This document shows positions 10,479-21,330 of a DNA stretch of 64,000 nt, piece by piece. The position numbers and the translations under genes are program-made. How positions within the stretch are numbered: position 1 is the first letter of the stretch; each line of letters begins with the position of its first letter. Origin of the DNA: Desulfobacteraceae bacterium (GTDB lineage: Bacteria > Desulfobacterota > Desulfobacteria > Desulfobacterales > Desulfobacteraceae); contig JADGEQ010000014.1 of the NCBI GenBank assembly GCA_016744295.1, positions 62,001 to 126,000 on the forward strand. The letters are read 5' to 3'. The notes under the pieces were generated by a model. That model saw only the letters and a list, made by a program, of their open reading frames with translations. It did no database searches and had not been told where the DNA came from.

Positions 10479-11357
10479 TTAATCCACAAACACCTGGGTG
10501 CCGATGCCGGAATCAGTAAACAATTCCAGCAATACTGCATGGGGTGTTTTGCCATTGATGATATGGGATTTTTTCACCCCGTTTTTCAGGGCTGCAAGGG
10601 CACATTCCACCTTGGGGATCATCCCCCCCTTGATGCGGCCATCGGCAATCTGCTCGGCAATTTGTCTGTCGGTAATGGAAGAAACCAGCTGTTTATCCGA
10701 ATCAAGAACCCCGTCCACATCTGTCACCAGGATAAGACGCTCGGCATTGAGGGCAGCCGCAATTTTTGAAGCCACCACATCGGCATTGATATTATAGGTT
10801 TCCCCGTTTTTTCCAATGCCCACCGGCGCAATGATGGGAATAAATCCGTGATCTGTCAGGGTATGGATAATCTCGGGATTGACCTGGGTTACATTCCCCA
10901 CCATCCCGGGATCAATGATTTCCGGCGGTTTTGTTGCATCTTCCTGGTGATAAATTTTCATTTTTTCCGCAGTGATCAGTCCCCCGTCCTTGCCGGTAAG
11001 CCCCACGGCTTTCCCGCCTTCCCGGTTGATTCTGGCCACAATATCTTTGTTCACCTTTCCCCCCAGCACCATTTCCACCACATCCATGGTGGCATCATCG
11101 GTGTAGCGCATCCCCCGGATAAAGGTGGAGGTAATGCCCATGGAATCCAGCACCTTGTTTATCTGGGGCCCGCCGCCATGAACCACCACAGGATTGATCC
11201 CGATGTATTTTAACAGGGTAATATCATTGGCAAAATCCCGTTTCAACCCTTCGTCCACCATGGCATGACCGCCATACTTGATCACAACGGTCTTGGTGGA
11301 AAACTTTTGGATATAGGGAAGGGCCTCTATCAATATATCTGCTAGGGTTTGGGTCAT
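10479..11357 (-). CDS. argB: Acetylglutamate kinase
   Basis: [10 protein letters not shown]...[10 protein letters not shown]...[10 protein letters not shown]. Confidence 0.96.
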   Translation of the reverse strand: MTQTLADILIEALPYIQKFSTKTVVIKYGGHAMVDEGLKRDFANDITLLKYIGINPVVVHGGGPQINKVLDSMGITSTFIRGMRYTDDATMDVVEMVLGGKVNKDIVARINREGGKAVGLTGKDGGLITAEKMKIYHQEDATKPPEIIDPGMVGNVTQVNPEIIHTLTDHGFIPIIAPVGIGKNGETYNINADVVASKIAAALNAERLILVTDVDGVLDSDKQLVSSITDRQIAEQIADGRIKGGMIPKVECALAALKNGVKKSHIINGKTPHAVLLELFTDSGIGTQVFVD

Positions 11358-12727
11358 AGGATATACCTGCTTAAATCTTCGTTTTCAACAATGTCCATCA
11401 GCTGTTTGGTGACAAAGTTTGCATCAATGACAATGGTTTTTTCTTGAATGTCCGGGGCCTCAAACAAAATTTCTTCCAATAATTTTTCCAGGAGGGTGTG
11501 CAGCCGTCTGGCCCCGATGTTCTCTGTGGTGGAATTGACTTCCACTGCAATATCGGCAATCTTCTCCACGGCATCCTGGGTAAAGGAAAGGGCTACCCCT
11601 TCTGTTCTTAGCAGGGCAATATACTGGAGCACCAGGGCATTCTTGGGTTCTGTCAGAATCCGGGTGAATTCATGGGCCCCTAAGGAGGAAAGTTCCACCC
11701 GGATGGGAAACCGTCCCTGGAGTTCCGGGATCAGATCCGAGGGTTTTGACACATGAAATGCCCCGGAGGCGATGAACAGAATATGATCGGTTTTGACCGT
11801 GCCGTATTTGGTGGGAACAGAACTTCCCTCCACAATGGGTAAAAGATCCCGCTGCACCCCTTCCTTTGATACTTCAGGGCCATGACTTTGTCCCTTGCCG
11901 GCAATCTTATCGATTTCATCAATAAAAATAATGCCCGACTGCTCCACCAACTCAATGGCATCGGTTTTCACCTTCTCCATATCCACCAGATGACCCGCTT
12001 CTTCCATGGTAAGGATCTTCATTGCATCCTTCACGCTGACCTTACGGCGCTTGGTGTTTTTCGGCATGAAATTGCCCAGCATGTCTTTGACATTGATCCC
12101 CATCTCCTCCATGCCGGTGTTGGAGAAAATCTCCACCATGGGAGAAGATTGGGCCGCAACATCCAGATCAATTTTTCTATCGTCCAACTTCCCCTTTTGA
12201 AGCATGGTGCGAAGCTTTTCCCGGGTGGATGCACTGGGGACAGGATCGGGTTCCAGGCTCTCAGCCGGTGTCGTACCATCCGCCACGTCAAAGGAAGGCT
12301 TGGGAGCAGAAGAAGGGGGCAAAAGAATATCTAAAACCCGTTCTTCGGCAATTTTTGCGGCCTTTCCCTGGACGGCATCCTGCTGTCTTACCCGAAGATT
12401 ATTCACGGTTAGTTCAACAATATCCCGGATCATGGATTCCACATCCCGTCCCACATACCCAACTTCTGTAAATTTTGAGGCCTCCACCTTATAAAAGGGA
12501 GAGTCGGTTAAATTGGCCAGTCGCCGGGCAATTTCTGTTTTACCAACCCCCGTGGGCCCGATGAGAATGATATTTTTAGGGGCAATTTCCTCCTGGAGGT
12601 CCTTGTCCACCTGACGTCGTCTCCACCGGTTTCTAAGGGCAATGGCCACCGATTTTTTGGCGTCGTTCTGGCCGATAATATATTTGTCCAGCTCCGTGAC
12701 AATCTCTTTGGGTTTTAAATCTTTCAT
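11354..12727 (-). CDS. hslU: ATP-dependent protease ATPase subunit HslU
   Basis: [40 protein letters not shown]-terminal [10 protein letters not shown]. Confidence 0.97.
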   Translation of the reverse strand: MKDLKPKEIVTELDKYIIGQNDAKKSVAIALRNRWRRRQVDKDLQEEIAPKNIILIGPTGVGKTEIARRLANLTDSPFYKVEASKFTEVGYVGRDVESMIRDIVELTVNNLRVRQQDAVQGKAAKIAEERVLDILLPPSSAPKPSFDVADGTTPAESLEPDPVPSASTREKLRTMLQKGKLDDRKIDLDVAAQSSPMVEIFSNTGMEEMGINVKDMLGNFMPKNTKRRKVSVKDAMKILTMEEAGHLVDMEKVKTDAIELVEQSGIIFIDEIDKIAGKGQSHGPEVSKEGVQRDLLPIVEGSSVPTKYGTVKTDHILFIASGAFHVSKPSDLIPELQGRFPIRVELSSLGAHEFTRILTEPKNALVLQYIALLRTEGVALSFTQDAVEKIADIAVEVNSTTENIGARRLHTLLEKLLEEILFEAPDIQEKTIVIDANFVTKQLMDIVENEDLSRYIL

Positions 12728-13281
12728 ATGGGGGTCTCGTTTCTGATTTCTTCAATGGTAACATGGTGATTGGTGTAGATGCACAGATCACCTGCTATTT
12801 TCATGGACTTTTCAACAATTTGCCTGGGGGTAAGTTTGGTATTTTCCAGCAGGGCAATGGCCGCGGACTGGGCAGAGATGCTGCCGGACCCAATACTGAT
12901 CACACCGTCATCGGGCTCAATCACATCTCCGTTTCCGGACAAAAGATAGGTTTTCTCACTATCCGCTGCAATCATCATGGCCTCAAGGCGGCGCAAATAC
13001 TTGTCGGTTCGCCAGTCCCTTGCCAGTTCCACACAGGCCCGGGTAAGACTCCCGTTATACCGCTCCAGTTTTTCTTCCAGTTTTTCCGAAAGGGTAAGTG
13101 CATCTGCGGTGGCACCGGCAAAACCTGTTATAATTTTATCGTTATATATCCGTCTAACTTTTTTGGCCTTGTGTTTGGTCACAATGGTCCCCAGGGTCAC
13201 CTGGCCGTCTCCGGCCACAACAACGGTGTCCTTGACTCGCAATGCCAAAATGGTGGTACCGTGAAATATTTCCATACTCAT
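12724..13281 (-). CDS. hslV: ATP-dependent protease subunit HslV
   Basis: [26 protein letters not shown]; catalytic Thr context. Confidence 0.96.
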   Translation of the reverse strand: MSMEIFHGTTILALRVKDTVVVAGDGQVTLGTIVTKHKAKKVRRIYNDKIITGFAGATADALTLSEKLEEKLERYNGSLTRACVELARDWRTDKYLRRLEAMMIAADSEKTYLLSGNGDVIEPDDGVISIGSGSISAQSAAIALLENTKLTPRQIVEKSMKIAGDLCIYTNHHVTIEEIRNETPI

Positions 13282-13288
13282 ATTGTTT

Positions 13289-14287
13289 TTAACTCCTTGG
13301 ATGTGCCTTGTCATACACCTGCATCAACCGGTCCATACTCACATGGGTATAAACCTGGGTTGTTGACAGGCTGGCATGGCCCAGTATTTCCTGAATTCCC
13401 CTTAAATCGGCACCGGAATCCAGCATATGGGTTGCAAAGGAATGGCGCAGGGTATGTGGGGAAACAGGAACATTCAACCCGCATTCATTCACAATTTTAT
13501 CAAGTATCCGTCCGATAGACCGGATACTCAGTCTTGAAAACTGCTTGTTCAAAAATACCGGTGCAACCGATTTATTTACAGCTGTCCGATACGCAAGAAT
13601 AGCATCAAGGGCCCGTTTCCCCGCGGGAACCACCCGCTCCTTGCTACCCTTCCCGAAAACTCTAATCATTTGGTTTTTAAAGTCAATATCATCCATGTCC
13701 AAACCGTGTATTTCCGAAATCCTCATCCCCGTGGAGTAGAAAGTTTCAAACATGGCCAAATTTCGTTTGTCCGGCCAACTTTTGGTTTTAATGGAATCCA
13801 ACAGCCGGAACAGGTCATCAATGTTCAGGAACCTAGGGATGGTTTGTGAACATTTTGGAAAAGGGATCATGTCTGCCGGATTCAACGGAATATGGCCTGC
13901 TCGGACAAGAAAATCAAAAAAAGATTTCAGGGCTGACAATCTTCTGGAAATTGTTCGTTTGCTCTTCCGGGCCCGAACCTGAAAGGACAGGTATCTTCTG
14001 ATCTGATCTTTTTCTAGTTCCGCAATCCTACCCATAAAACGGGACTGGTGTTCAGCATCCTTATTGGGTGTATTTTTGGGGTCACCAGTAGATTCTGAAA
14101 CAGGCGATTCTGCTGAGCCGATAGGGTCATCCAGAAAAAAAATGATAAAACTTAAAATATCAGACCGATAGGCCCTCAGGGTATGGGGAGAATACCCTTT
14201 TTCCGCATCAAGAATTTCAATAAAGGAATCAAGGATATTGCCGGCTGTTTTGGAGGGTGTCCCCGATGGTGTATTGAACTGTGTCAT
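13289..14287 (-). CDS. xerC: Tyrosine recombinase XerC-like
   Basis: [46 protein letters not shown]. Confidence 0.93.
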   Translation of the reverse strand: MTQFNTPSGTPSKTAGNILDSFIEILDAEKGYSPHTLRAYRSDILSFIIFFLDDPIGSAESPVSESTGDPKNTPNKDAEHQSRFMGRIAELEKDQIRRYLSFQVRARKSKRTISRRLSALKSFFDFLVRAGHIPLNPADMIPFPKCSQTIPRFLNIDDLFRLLDSIKTKSWPDKRNLAMFETFYSTGMRISEIHGLDMDDIDFKNQMIRVFGKGSKERVVPAGKRALDAILAYRTAVNKSVAPVFLNKQFSRLSIRSIGRILDKIVNECGLNVPVSPHTLRHSFATHMLDSGADLRGIQEILGHASLSTTQVYTHVSMDRLMQVYDKAHPRS

Positions 14288-14859
14288 GGGGACAGCCCTG
14301 CCCGTTTCATGACCTCCTGCATATCTTCCCAGACCCTTCGTTTTAAACCGGGCTGCTGCAGCAAGACCGATGGATGAAGGGTGGGCATCACCGGAACCCC
14401 GTGAAAGAGATGAAATTTCCCTCTGAATGGTTCCTCAGGAGAACTAATATTTAACAACAACTGACTTGCCCCCTGCCCCAGGGCAATCAAAACTTTGGGG
14501 GGATGTTTTTTTATCCTATTATGAATGGCGCCTGCATCCGATGCATTGCAGATGAACACCGAATCAGGTGTCAATTTCATGGCATGTAAAATTTTGACCA
14601 ACAGCCCGCCCGCTTCTCCCTTAAAAAAAGACCCCTCACTGTCCACAAAAAACAAAGCCGCATTTTCCGGGCCCTGACAGGAAAAACCAATTTGTTTTTT
14701 CCTCTGTTTTCCCAAGGCGTTCAGTCTTTCCAACCCTTGCTTGGATAGGGTGAAATTTGTATTACCCAACCGTTTTTGGTGGGAAAGATACTGGGAAAAG
14801 TCCTGGATTGTTCTGATAAATTCAAGAGAAACAGACTGAATCGTATTCTTTTCTCCCAT
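14284..14859 (-). CDS. Uracil-DNA glycosylase family-4-like protein, degenerate at canonical motifs
   Basis: KGEAGGLLVKILHAMKLTPDSVFICN...VLIALGQGASQLLL...VMPTLHPSVLLQQPGLKRRVWEDMQ. Confidence 0.7.
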   Translation of the reverse strand: MGEKNTIQSVSLEFIRTIQDFSQYLSHQKRLGNTNFTLSKQGLERLNALGKQRKKQIGFSCQGPENAALFFVDSEGSFFKGEAGGLLVKILHAMKLTPDSVFICNASDAGAIHNRIKKHPPKVLIALGQGASQLLLNISSPEEPFRGKFHLFHGVPVMPTLHPSVLLQQPGLKRRVWEDMQEVMKRAGLSP

Positions 14860-14861
14860 GG

Positions 14862-16061
14862 CTATCCTGTTTGTTCAATGATGGTATCCAACAGAATATG
14901 GGCAACCCTGTTTTTGTCCATCAGGGGAATATCCTTTGAAGCGCCGTCTTTGAAAAAGAGCTTAACCTTATTGGTATCGGCTTTAAATCCTGAATCCTCT
15001 GTTCCCACGAGATTGGCAGCAATCATATCCAAATTCTTTTTTTTGATTTTGGCCAAAGCGTGGCGTTCAAGATCATTGGTTTCTGCGGCAAATCCCACTA
15101 AAAACTGTTGTTCGGTTTTGAGATCACCCACCCGTTTGAGTATGTCCATATTCTCAGTCATGGAAATGCTCAGATCATTTGAGTCTTGAGTTTTCTTAAT
15201 TTTAAGGGTGGATGGATCAATTGGCCTGTAATCTGCCACAGCAGCAACCTTGATGATGATGTCCGCCGCCCCAAGATGGGAAAAAACCGCATCAGCCATT
15301 TGATCACAGCTTTCCACAGGGATGAATTCAACCCCCACCGGCGGATCAAAACTGACGGGACCTGAAACCAGGGTAACGCTTGCCCCTCGTCGTTCAGCGG
15401 CTCTGGCAACGGCATATCCCATTTTACCCGAAGAGTGGTTGCTCACATACCGGACGGGATCTATGGCTTCAACCGTGGGGCCTGCAGTTAGGAGAATCTT
15501 TTTACCGGCAAGATCCTTTTGGGTCAACAGCGCATCCAGTCGGTCAAAGATAAACCAGGGTTCGGGCAACCGGCCCGTCCCAACGGTTTTACATGCCAAG
15601 ACACCATCATCGGGATCAAGGATGTGGACCCCATCCTGTTCCAAAATATCCAAATTTCGCTGAACCCGGATGTTCTGGTACATGTCTGTGTTCATGGAGG
15701 GGCAAATCATAATAGGAGTTGTGACCGCCAGCATGGTTGTTAAAAGGGCATCATCGGCAATGCCATGGGCAAATTTTCCAATAAAATTAGCAGTGGCCGG
15801 AGCAACGATGACAGCATCAACACTTGTGGCAATGTCAATGTGGGTAACCGAAGAATGGGTATCCTCCCACAGGTCTGTCAGCACCGGGTTTTCACTCAAT
15901 ACCTCAAAGGTGGTTTTGCCCACAAATTCCATTGCGGCACGACTCATTGCCACATGAACATTGGCACCGGCCTTTTTCATCAGACGCAGCAATTCCACTG
16001 ATTTGTATGCGGCAATCCCCCCGGTAACCCCTAAAAGGATATGTAAATTTTTAAACCCCAT
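14862..16061 (-). CDS. coaBC: Bifunctional phosphopantothenoylcysteine decarboxylase/phosphopantothenate-cysteine ligase
   Basis: ILLGVTGGIAAYKSVELLR, PSMNTDMY, LTAGPTVEAIDPVRYVSNHSSGKMGYAVA. Confidence 0.96.
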   Translation of the reverse strand: MGFKNLHILLGVTGGIAAYKSVELLRLMKKAGANVHVAMSRAAMEFVGKTTFEVLSENPVLTDLWEDTHSSVTHIDIATSVDAVIVAPATANFIGKFAHGIADDALLTTMLAVTTPIMICPSMNTDMYQNIRVQRNLDILEQDGVHILDPDDGVLACKTVGTGRLPEPWFIFDRLDALLTQKDLAGKKILLTAGPTVEAIDPVRYVSNHSSGKMGYAVARAAERRGASVTLVSGPVSFDPPVGVEFIPVESCDQMADAVFSHLGAADIIIKVAAVADYRPIDPSTLKIKKTQDSNDLSISMTENMDILKRVGDLKTEQQFLVGFAAETNDLERHALAKIKKKNLDMIAANLVGTEDSGFKADTNKVKLFFKDGASKDIPLMDKNRVAHILLDTIIEQTG

Positions 16062-16570
16062 TATTCTGACAAATCAGTCTGGGTCATTTCCCCACCGGTA
16101 TTTCCCAGGGTCGGTGCCACACCAATCTCAACGTAGGTATAAAGCTGGCTTTCTCTGATGGTAATAACGGCACACCGGGATGATTTAGCAAACACCATGA
16201 TCGTATTTCCCGGTGATTTTATTTTGCTGACCACATTCCAATTGTCCTTGAGCATATTGTTGCTGAAAAAATTAAACAAGGAGGTGGAATCCACCCTCCC
16301 CTTTAAGGCAAGGATGCCGGACCGGAAACCAGGCGTAGAAACCACAACGGTTTTGTCCTTCATGACCGTAAGTTCCATGGGCACCAAAACATCTTCAAAA
16401 TCGTGGTAAACAGCCGTTGTTTTCTTTGATTTTTCAGGCGCTGCTGCAGGAGTAGTCCCTGTTTCAGCAGGTTTCGACCCCATATTTGACCAGCAGCCGG
16501 AAATGGTTAGGGCCAATAAAAGTGTTAGTCCCAGTTTTAATGCATTCATCAGATATTTATTGAATTTCAT
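16061..16570 (-). CDS. Putative lipoprotein (DUF-type)
   Basis: Signal with lipobox LTISGCWS; overlaps coaBC start. Confidence 0.7.
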   Translation of the reverse strand: MKFNKYLMNALKLGLTLLLALTISGCWSNMGSKPAETGTTPAAAPEKSKKTTAVYHDFEDVLVPMELTVMKDKTVVVSTPGFRSGILALKGRVDSTSLFNFFSNNMLKDNWNVVSKIKSPGNTIMVFAKSSRCAVITIRESQLYTYVEIGVAPTLGNTGGEMTQTDLSE

Positions 16571-16721
16571 TTTCCCTCCAGTAATTTCAGTTTAGTTACA
16601 TTTTATAATCTATTTCTTCTAAAACTATTTATGGGAAAAGTCAAATTCCAGCCCCGCTTTCAACTGACATAGATTTTTCCATTAATATGGACACAAGGGC
16701 CTGGCATCTGGAATACACAGT

Positions 16722-17018
16722 ATGTTATTCAATGCAGAAAAACAATTTCACACAAAAACCATCCAGACATATACAAAAGAAGAGATCGCCCGAATCCATG
16801 AATTTGTCAGCCGCCGTGATCCGGACGCGGTTGAAGAGATGTTGTCAGAATTTATCAAGAGCATGAATCGCAAGTTTCAGCGAGACGTCTTAAGCCTTGA
16901 CCACTATTATGATGCCCGGGAAAAAGAAATGAACCCCATGGTCTGCCACTCCTGTGGGATGAGTACTATGCCTTCGGGCTGTGCGGGAAGTTGCACACAA
17001 ATCATCTGCCTGCCTTGA
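16722..17018 (+). CDS. Small protein with Cys-rich C-terminus
   Basis: 98-aa ORF ending CHSCGMSTMPSGCAGSCTQIICLP. Confidence 0.55.
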   Translation: MLFNAEKQFHTKTIQTYTKEEIARIHEFVSRRDPDAVEEMLSEFIKSMNRKFQRDVLSLDHYYDAREKEMNPMVCHSCGMSTMPSGCAGSCTQIICLP

Positions 17019-17085
17019 ACAGGACTGTTGCCTTTGTCCATAAGCTACTCCCCCGAGGAGCACTTCCCGTTTCAGGTTGTATGCT

Positions 17086-18444
17086 TCAACTTTTTTCGAC
17101 CTGTACGGTTAGCCATTCAAGGTATTCAAAAACAGATCCGGCTAAATAAAACGGAAGGTTCAATAATATAAAATCTTTACCGGTTAAGGTTTTAATTTGA
17201 TTTATTTCTAACTGCCCGGAATATATTCTCACTGCATAATTGTGTGGTGCGCGGTCGATAAACTGATGTAATGAACGAAGCCTGCCCGTTGCACCGGCTT
17301 TGACTTCAATGGGGATTATCATGTTTTTGAATTGTATGAGAAAATCAATTTCAGCGCTGGACTGGTTTTTTTCCCTGCTCCAGAAATTAAGTTTATACAG
17401 CGGAGAGGTAGCACAAGATAAAAGTTCCTGGCCTACAATATGTTCCGCTATTTTACCCTGGTAAACAGAATCAATATTTTTTGTACCAAACAGCTCTTTC
17501 TGAAATCCGGCAAAATAATTGAGCATTCCTGTATCGAGAACCTGAAGTCTTGGAGATTTTTTGATATTTGGCAATAATGGAGGATCAACAGCAGATGTTG
17601 GATATAAAAGATAAATCAACATTGCTTTTTCCAACACTTTTAATGCCTCACCCATTTCCCTTGACTTATAATTGGAATTTCCGAATCCCTGAAATTTTAT
17701 TCTACTTCCGGCTTCATAAAATGCAGTTGAGATGGCATGTCTTATAACTTGTGCCATTGAATGATTTCGTGAATATTTTTCAACATCATCAAGATATGAA
17801 ACAATTAACCCATCAAATAAATTATTCAGTGCAAGGATATCTTTTTGTTCTGAGTATTTCTGAACAATTTCCGGCATCCCACCGATAATTGAGTAAATAT
17901 GAAAAAGCTTCATTAATTTTTCATGTGCAAAATCGGGCACAGGCATCGTGTTATTGATGATATCCAGGCTGCTTTTCTCGTCTAATGCATTTAAAAATTC
18001 TTTAAAATTTAATGGTTTCATCACAAGATACTCAACTCTTCCTACGGGAAAACTGATATGAGTATCAATAAGAGTTTCTAAAAGAGACCCCGCCGCAATG
18101 ATATAAAGATCTGGAAAAACTTCATAAAAAAACCGCAGGTATGAGACGGCTGAAGGGCAAGCCTGAATTTCATCGATAAATATGAGAACCTTACCATTTC
18201 CTCTCATCTGATCTTTATAAAAAAAAATGGCTTGAATCAATTCGTCGATTGAATATTCTTGTTCAAAAATTCTTTTCTCTTCTTTCAGTTCAAGATTAAG
18301 ATAGATATATTGATCAAATAGATTTGAAAACATGTTCACAGCTGTGGTTTTACCAACTTGCCTTGCCCCTCTTAGGATCATGGGTTTTCGGCCATTATTT
18401 TTTGCCCAGTCAGAAAGGTTTCCTATTATATCTCTTGTAAACAT
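17086..18444 (-). CDS. AAA ATPase with DUF4143-type C-terminus
   Basis: ILRGARQVGKTTAVNMF Walker A, LIFIDEIQACPSAVSYLRFFYE Walker B, EIDFLIQFKNMIIPIEVKAG. Confidence 0.9.
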   Translation of the reverse strand: MFTRDIIGNLSDWAKNNGRKPMILRGARQVGKTTAVNMFSNLFDQYIYLNLELKEEKRIFEQEYSIDELIQAIFFYKDQMRGNGKVLIFIDEIQACPSAVSYLRFFYEVFPDLYIIAAGSLLETLIDTHISFPVGRVEYLVMKPLNFKEFLNALDEKSSLDIINNTMPVPDFAHEKLMKLFHIYSIIGGMPEIVQKYSEQKDILALNNLFDGLIVSYLDDVEKYSRNHSMAQVIRHAISTAFYEAGSRIKFQGFGNSNYKSREMGEALKVLEKAMLIYLLYPTSAVDPPLLPNIKKSPRLQVLDTGMLNYFAGFQKELFGTKNIDSVYQGKIAEHIVGQELLSCATSPLYKLNFWSREKNQSSAEIDFLIQFKNMIIPIEVKAGATGRLRSLHQFIDRAPHNYAVRIYSGQLEINQIKTLTGKDFILLNLPFYLAGSVFEYLEWLTVQVEKS

Positions 18445-18730
18445 AGTCTCCTCAGTTGATCATAAAATATAAATAGGTTAAAGTATTGTTATAAAATAAG
18501 AGATATTATTTATTTTCTTTGACATAAAGTCAATCATAAAATGATAATTTCCTGTAACAAAATAAACTATTTTTGAGAACTTTTCCGGTTCGCTTTTCAC
18601 CAGTGGATAGAAAATAATAAAACAAACTACCTTCTTAAAATGTGGTTTTGCATTTAATCTCTTATAATGAGGGCGTTCATCTTTTCTAACGGATTGGACT
18701 GAATGTTAATTGTAGAGGATTAAGAAAACT

Positions 18731-20455
18731 CTATTTAGACAAGTGCTTTTTGGCATAGGCCGCATATTTACTTGTGGGATAATTTTCAATAAGTTCCAGG
18801 AAAAAGTTCTTTGCTTTTTTTGTTTCACCCAAATGATTTAATGACGACCCAATCTTATACAACACAAATACCGTTTTTTTCATAGCATAGGCTTGTTTAT
18901 AATAATAAATAGCCCTTTCAACCTGGTGCTGATGCATTAATTGGTCTTGACTATTACCATTGGATAGGATGGATGCCGCATCCAAGTAATTTTTATAGTT
19001 CCCTTCGATTTTCAAGGCTTCGTCAATATACTTTAATCCTTCCGGATAGTTACCCGCAGCCATTTCATATTGACCAAGGACTAAAAATGCCTTTGCCCTC
19101 CATTTAAAAGGCTCCGGGTTTGAAATTGCTCGTTGAAAAGCGAGTTTCCTTTCATTGCCCTTTACTGCTTGGCCGTATTTGCACAACACCATACTGTTTT
19201 CCGGATTAACCTTCAAAGTTGCCGTCCAGATCGTTTTGCTGTCATTAAATGCAAACAGTCGAAAAAAAGTGGGTATCGTAATCACAGCAGTCACTAGCGC
19301 ACAGATAATAAAAAGGTTTTTAGTGGAAATATACTTTTGTTCATAAAGGTGCTTGAACAGAACTGCCAACCCAATCCCCATGATGCTCAAGGAAAGATAT
19401 AAATACCTTTCCGCCATTGGCGCCCAGGCAATATTGCCAAGGGCAATCATCAGGGCGGGTGAAAAAGAGACGACCAATAGTAACGTGAAAACCGGTAAGG
19501 TCCATTTCTTTTTTATAAGGCAAATGAAGTTGATACCGCTGATCATAATAAAAAGAAATGAATATAGCATTGTATTAATTTTCATAATTGCAAAATTCAA
19601 CGGAAAAGGAATGGCAAGTTTTTTCAAATAAAAAGCAATTACAGGAAATAAATACAAAAAATCATAGATAAAAGATTTTTCAACAACAGGAGCAGTTTTC
19701 CCCACCAAAGGTGTGACCACTTCATCATACGTAAAAAAATAGTGTTCAAATCCATTGGTTCTTAAAAAAAGATACACGAGTAAAGGTATTGATACAACCA
19801 AACCCCATACCAAACATCCCTTTATCGCGTCTTTCCAATTCAATTTATTTCTATAATTTTGAATGGCTTCGAGTAATATGATCAAGGGAATAACGGCAAG
19901 TGCATTCTCCTTACATAACAATCCGGCAAGAATAACCAGGGGAACAATACCATATCGGATACCCGTTTTTGTATAATAGATAAAGACAGCCAAAAAAGAA
20001 AAAAAAGTGCCTGCAAGATCAGAGCGACCTGATATCCAAGCCACAGATTCACATGTCAATGGATTTAATGCAAAAAAAAGCATGGCAAATGATGCCCATA
20101 TCTTATGGTCTTTTTTTGGGTGAAACCAATTTTGTGCGATCAAATAAACCAAGCAAGCATTGGATATGTGCAGTATATAATTTGTTAAATGCCATGCGGT
20201 GACGGAAAGTCCCCACATCGCATAATCAAGATAGCACAAAATTTCCAAAAGGGGTCTGTAGTACTCGGTGGAAGAAGAACGAAAGAAAAGGTTGTACCAC
20301 TCAATATTATCAAAATTCTGATGTATTCTGTTGATGAGATCTATATCATCAAAATTGATAAAACCAAGGTAGATCACCGGCAAGAAAACTATCATGACAA
20401 ACAATAATGATATAAGGAAAAGGTAATCGGAAAAGTTTTTAGTGTCTGGTTTCAT
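18731..20455 (-). CDS. GT-C/TMTC-like multi-pass membrane protein with C-terminal TPRs
   Basis: Multiple hydrophobic segments, GFINFDDIDL and STEYYRPLLEI motifs, C-terminal TPR-like repeats. Confidence 0.75.
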   Translation of the reverse strand: MKPDTKNFSDYLFLISLLFVMIVFLPVIYLGFINFDDIDLINRIHQNFDNIEWYNLFFRSSSTEYYRPLLEILCYLDYAMWGLSVTAWHLTNYILHISNACLVYLIAQNWFHPKKDHKIWASFAMLFFALNPLTCESVAWISGRSDLAGTFFSFLAVFIYYTKTGIRYGIVPLVILAGLLCKENALAVIPLIILLEAIQNYRNKLNWKDAIKGCLVWGLVVSIPLLVYLFLRTNGFEHYFFTYDEVVTPLVGKTAPVVEKSFIYDFLYLFPVIAFYLKKLAIPFPLNFAIMKINTMLYSFLFIMISGINFICLIKKKWTLPVFTLLLVVSFSPALMIALGNIAWAPMAERYLYLSLSIMGIGLAVLFKHLYEQKYISTKNLFIICALVTAVITIPTFFRLFAFNDSKTIWTATLKVNPENSMVLCKYGQAVKGNERKLAFQRAISNPEPFKWRAKAFLVLGQYEMAAGNYPEGLKYIDEALKIEGNYKNYLDAASILSNGNSQDQLMHQHQVERAIYYYKQAYAMKKTVFVLYKIGSSLNHLGETKKAKNFFLELIENYPTSKYAAYAKKHLSK

Positions 20456-20478
20456 TCTATTTGAGTTAAGCTCTAACC

Positions 20479-21330
20479 CTATTTCATAAACCTTAATTTG
20501 CTTGTGGTAAAAACACGTCCATTGGACAAAATATAAAATTCGCCCCCATATGGATCTTCAGGCAGATTCTCAATTAACTTGGCTGAGACTAAATCAGATA
20601 TTTCTTTTGGAAACCGTCCATATCGTTTTTTATATTCATTTACGTTTTTGCCAAGCTTGTCCAGAATAATGATAGCCTTTAAGCGGGTTTGTAAATGCTT
20701 GGCCATGAGCGGGTCCTGGGTTGTTTTTAACTGCTCTTCAAGCAAGAGAATCGCTGGGGTTAAACTATTTTGATACACAGACAGCCGCGTGGCCAGGGGG
20801 ACTAAAAAACTGGGCCCTCCCCCTCGCTTGGCCGCTTCCATAAGATAGGTTGAAGCTGTAGCATTATCTTTTAAAAAGTAATAGTGGTTAAACCCTAGGT
20901 AATACGGCGGATTGAAATCCCATGTCCGATAGGTTGTCGCTTTTTTTAAAAGCTTGTTTGCCAGATCGACCCTGTTAAAATCCCATACCAAAATCATACT
21001 GCTCATCAAATATGCATCCCAAAACCAGGGATCCAGCGATGTTATGATATCAGCCGTATTATAAAAAAAATCAGCCTGGGAGATATCCATCATCTCTTTA
21101 TTGATAATTTTTCCACCCAGATAGGTAGACATTTTCAAATACAAAAAATCAGAAACAATCCCTTTAAATTCAAGGGATGCGGGTGCAGTGAATGCAGAAG
21201 GAAGAATATACCCCATCCCGGATTCTTCAAGAAGAATACTTCGTTTTTTTTCAAGAACTTTTTGATAAATTGGACACAAAGCGATTAACAGTCCAAGACA
21301 AACAACTGAAAAAGGCTTTGCCAGCTTCAT
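20479..21330 (-). CDS. Membrane-anchored TPR-like pilus-locus protein with pseudopilin-like C-terminus
   Basis: N-terminal anchor; C-terminus KRYGRFPKEISDLVSAKLIENLPEDPYGGEFYILSNGRVFTTSKLRFMK. Confidence 0.65.
   Translation of the reverse strand: MKLAKPFSVVCLGLLIALCPIYQKVLEKKRSILLEESGMGYILPSAFTAPASLEFKGIVSDFLYLKMSTYLGGKIINKEMMDISQADFFYNTADIITSLDPWFWDAYLMSSMILVWDFNRVDLANKLLKKATTYRTWDFNPPYYLGFNHYYFLKDNATASTYLMEAAKRGGGPSFLVPLATRLSVYQNSLTPAILLLEEQLKTTQDPLMAKHLQTRLKAIIILDKLGKNVNEYKKRYGRFPKEISDLVSAKLIENLPEDPYGGEFYILSNGRVFTTSKLRFMK

Noticed and set aside
12763-13518. 251-aa plus-strand ORF
   Set aside because: Antisense to hslV/xerC; no recognisable motifs.
17086-18444. AAA/DUF4143 ATPase as part of a defence system
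   Set aside because: Solitary, no defence-associated neighbours, and this family is widespread and of unclear function; not enough to propose a system.
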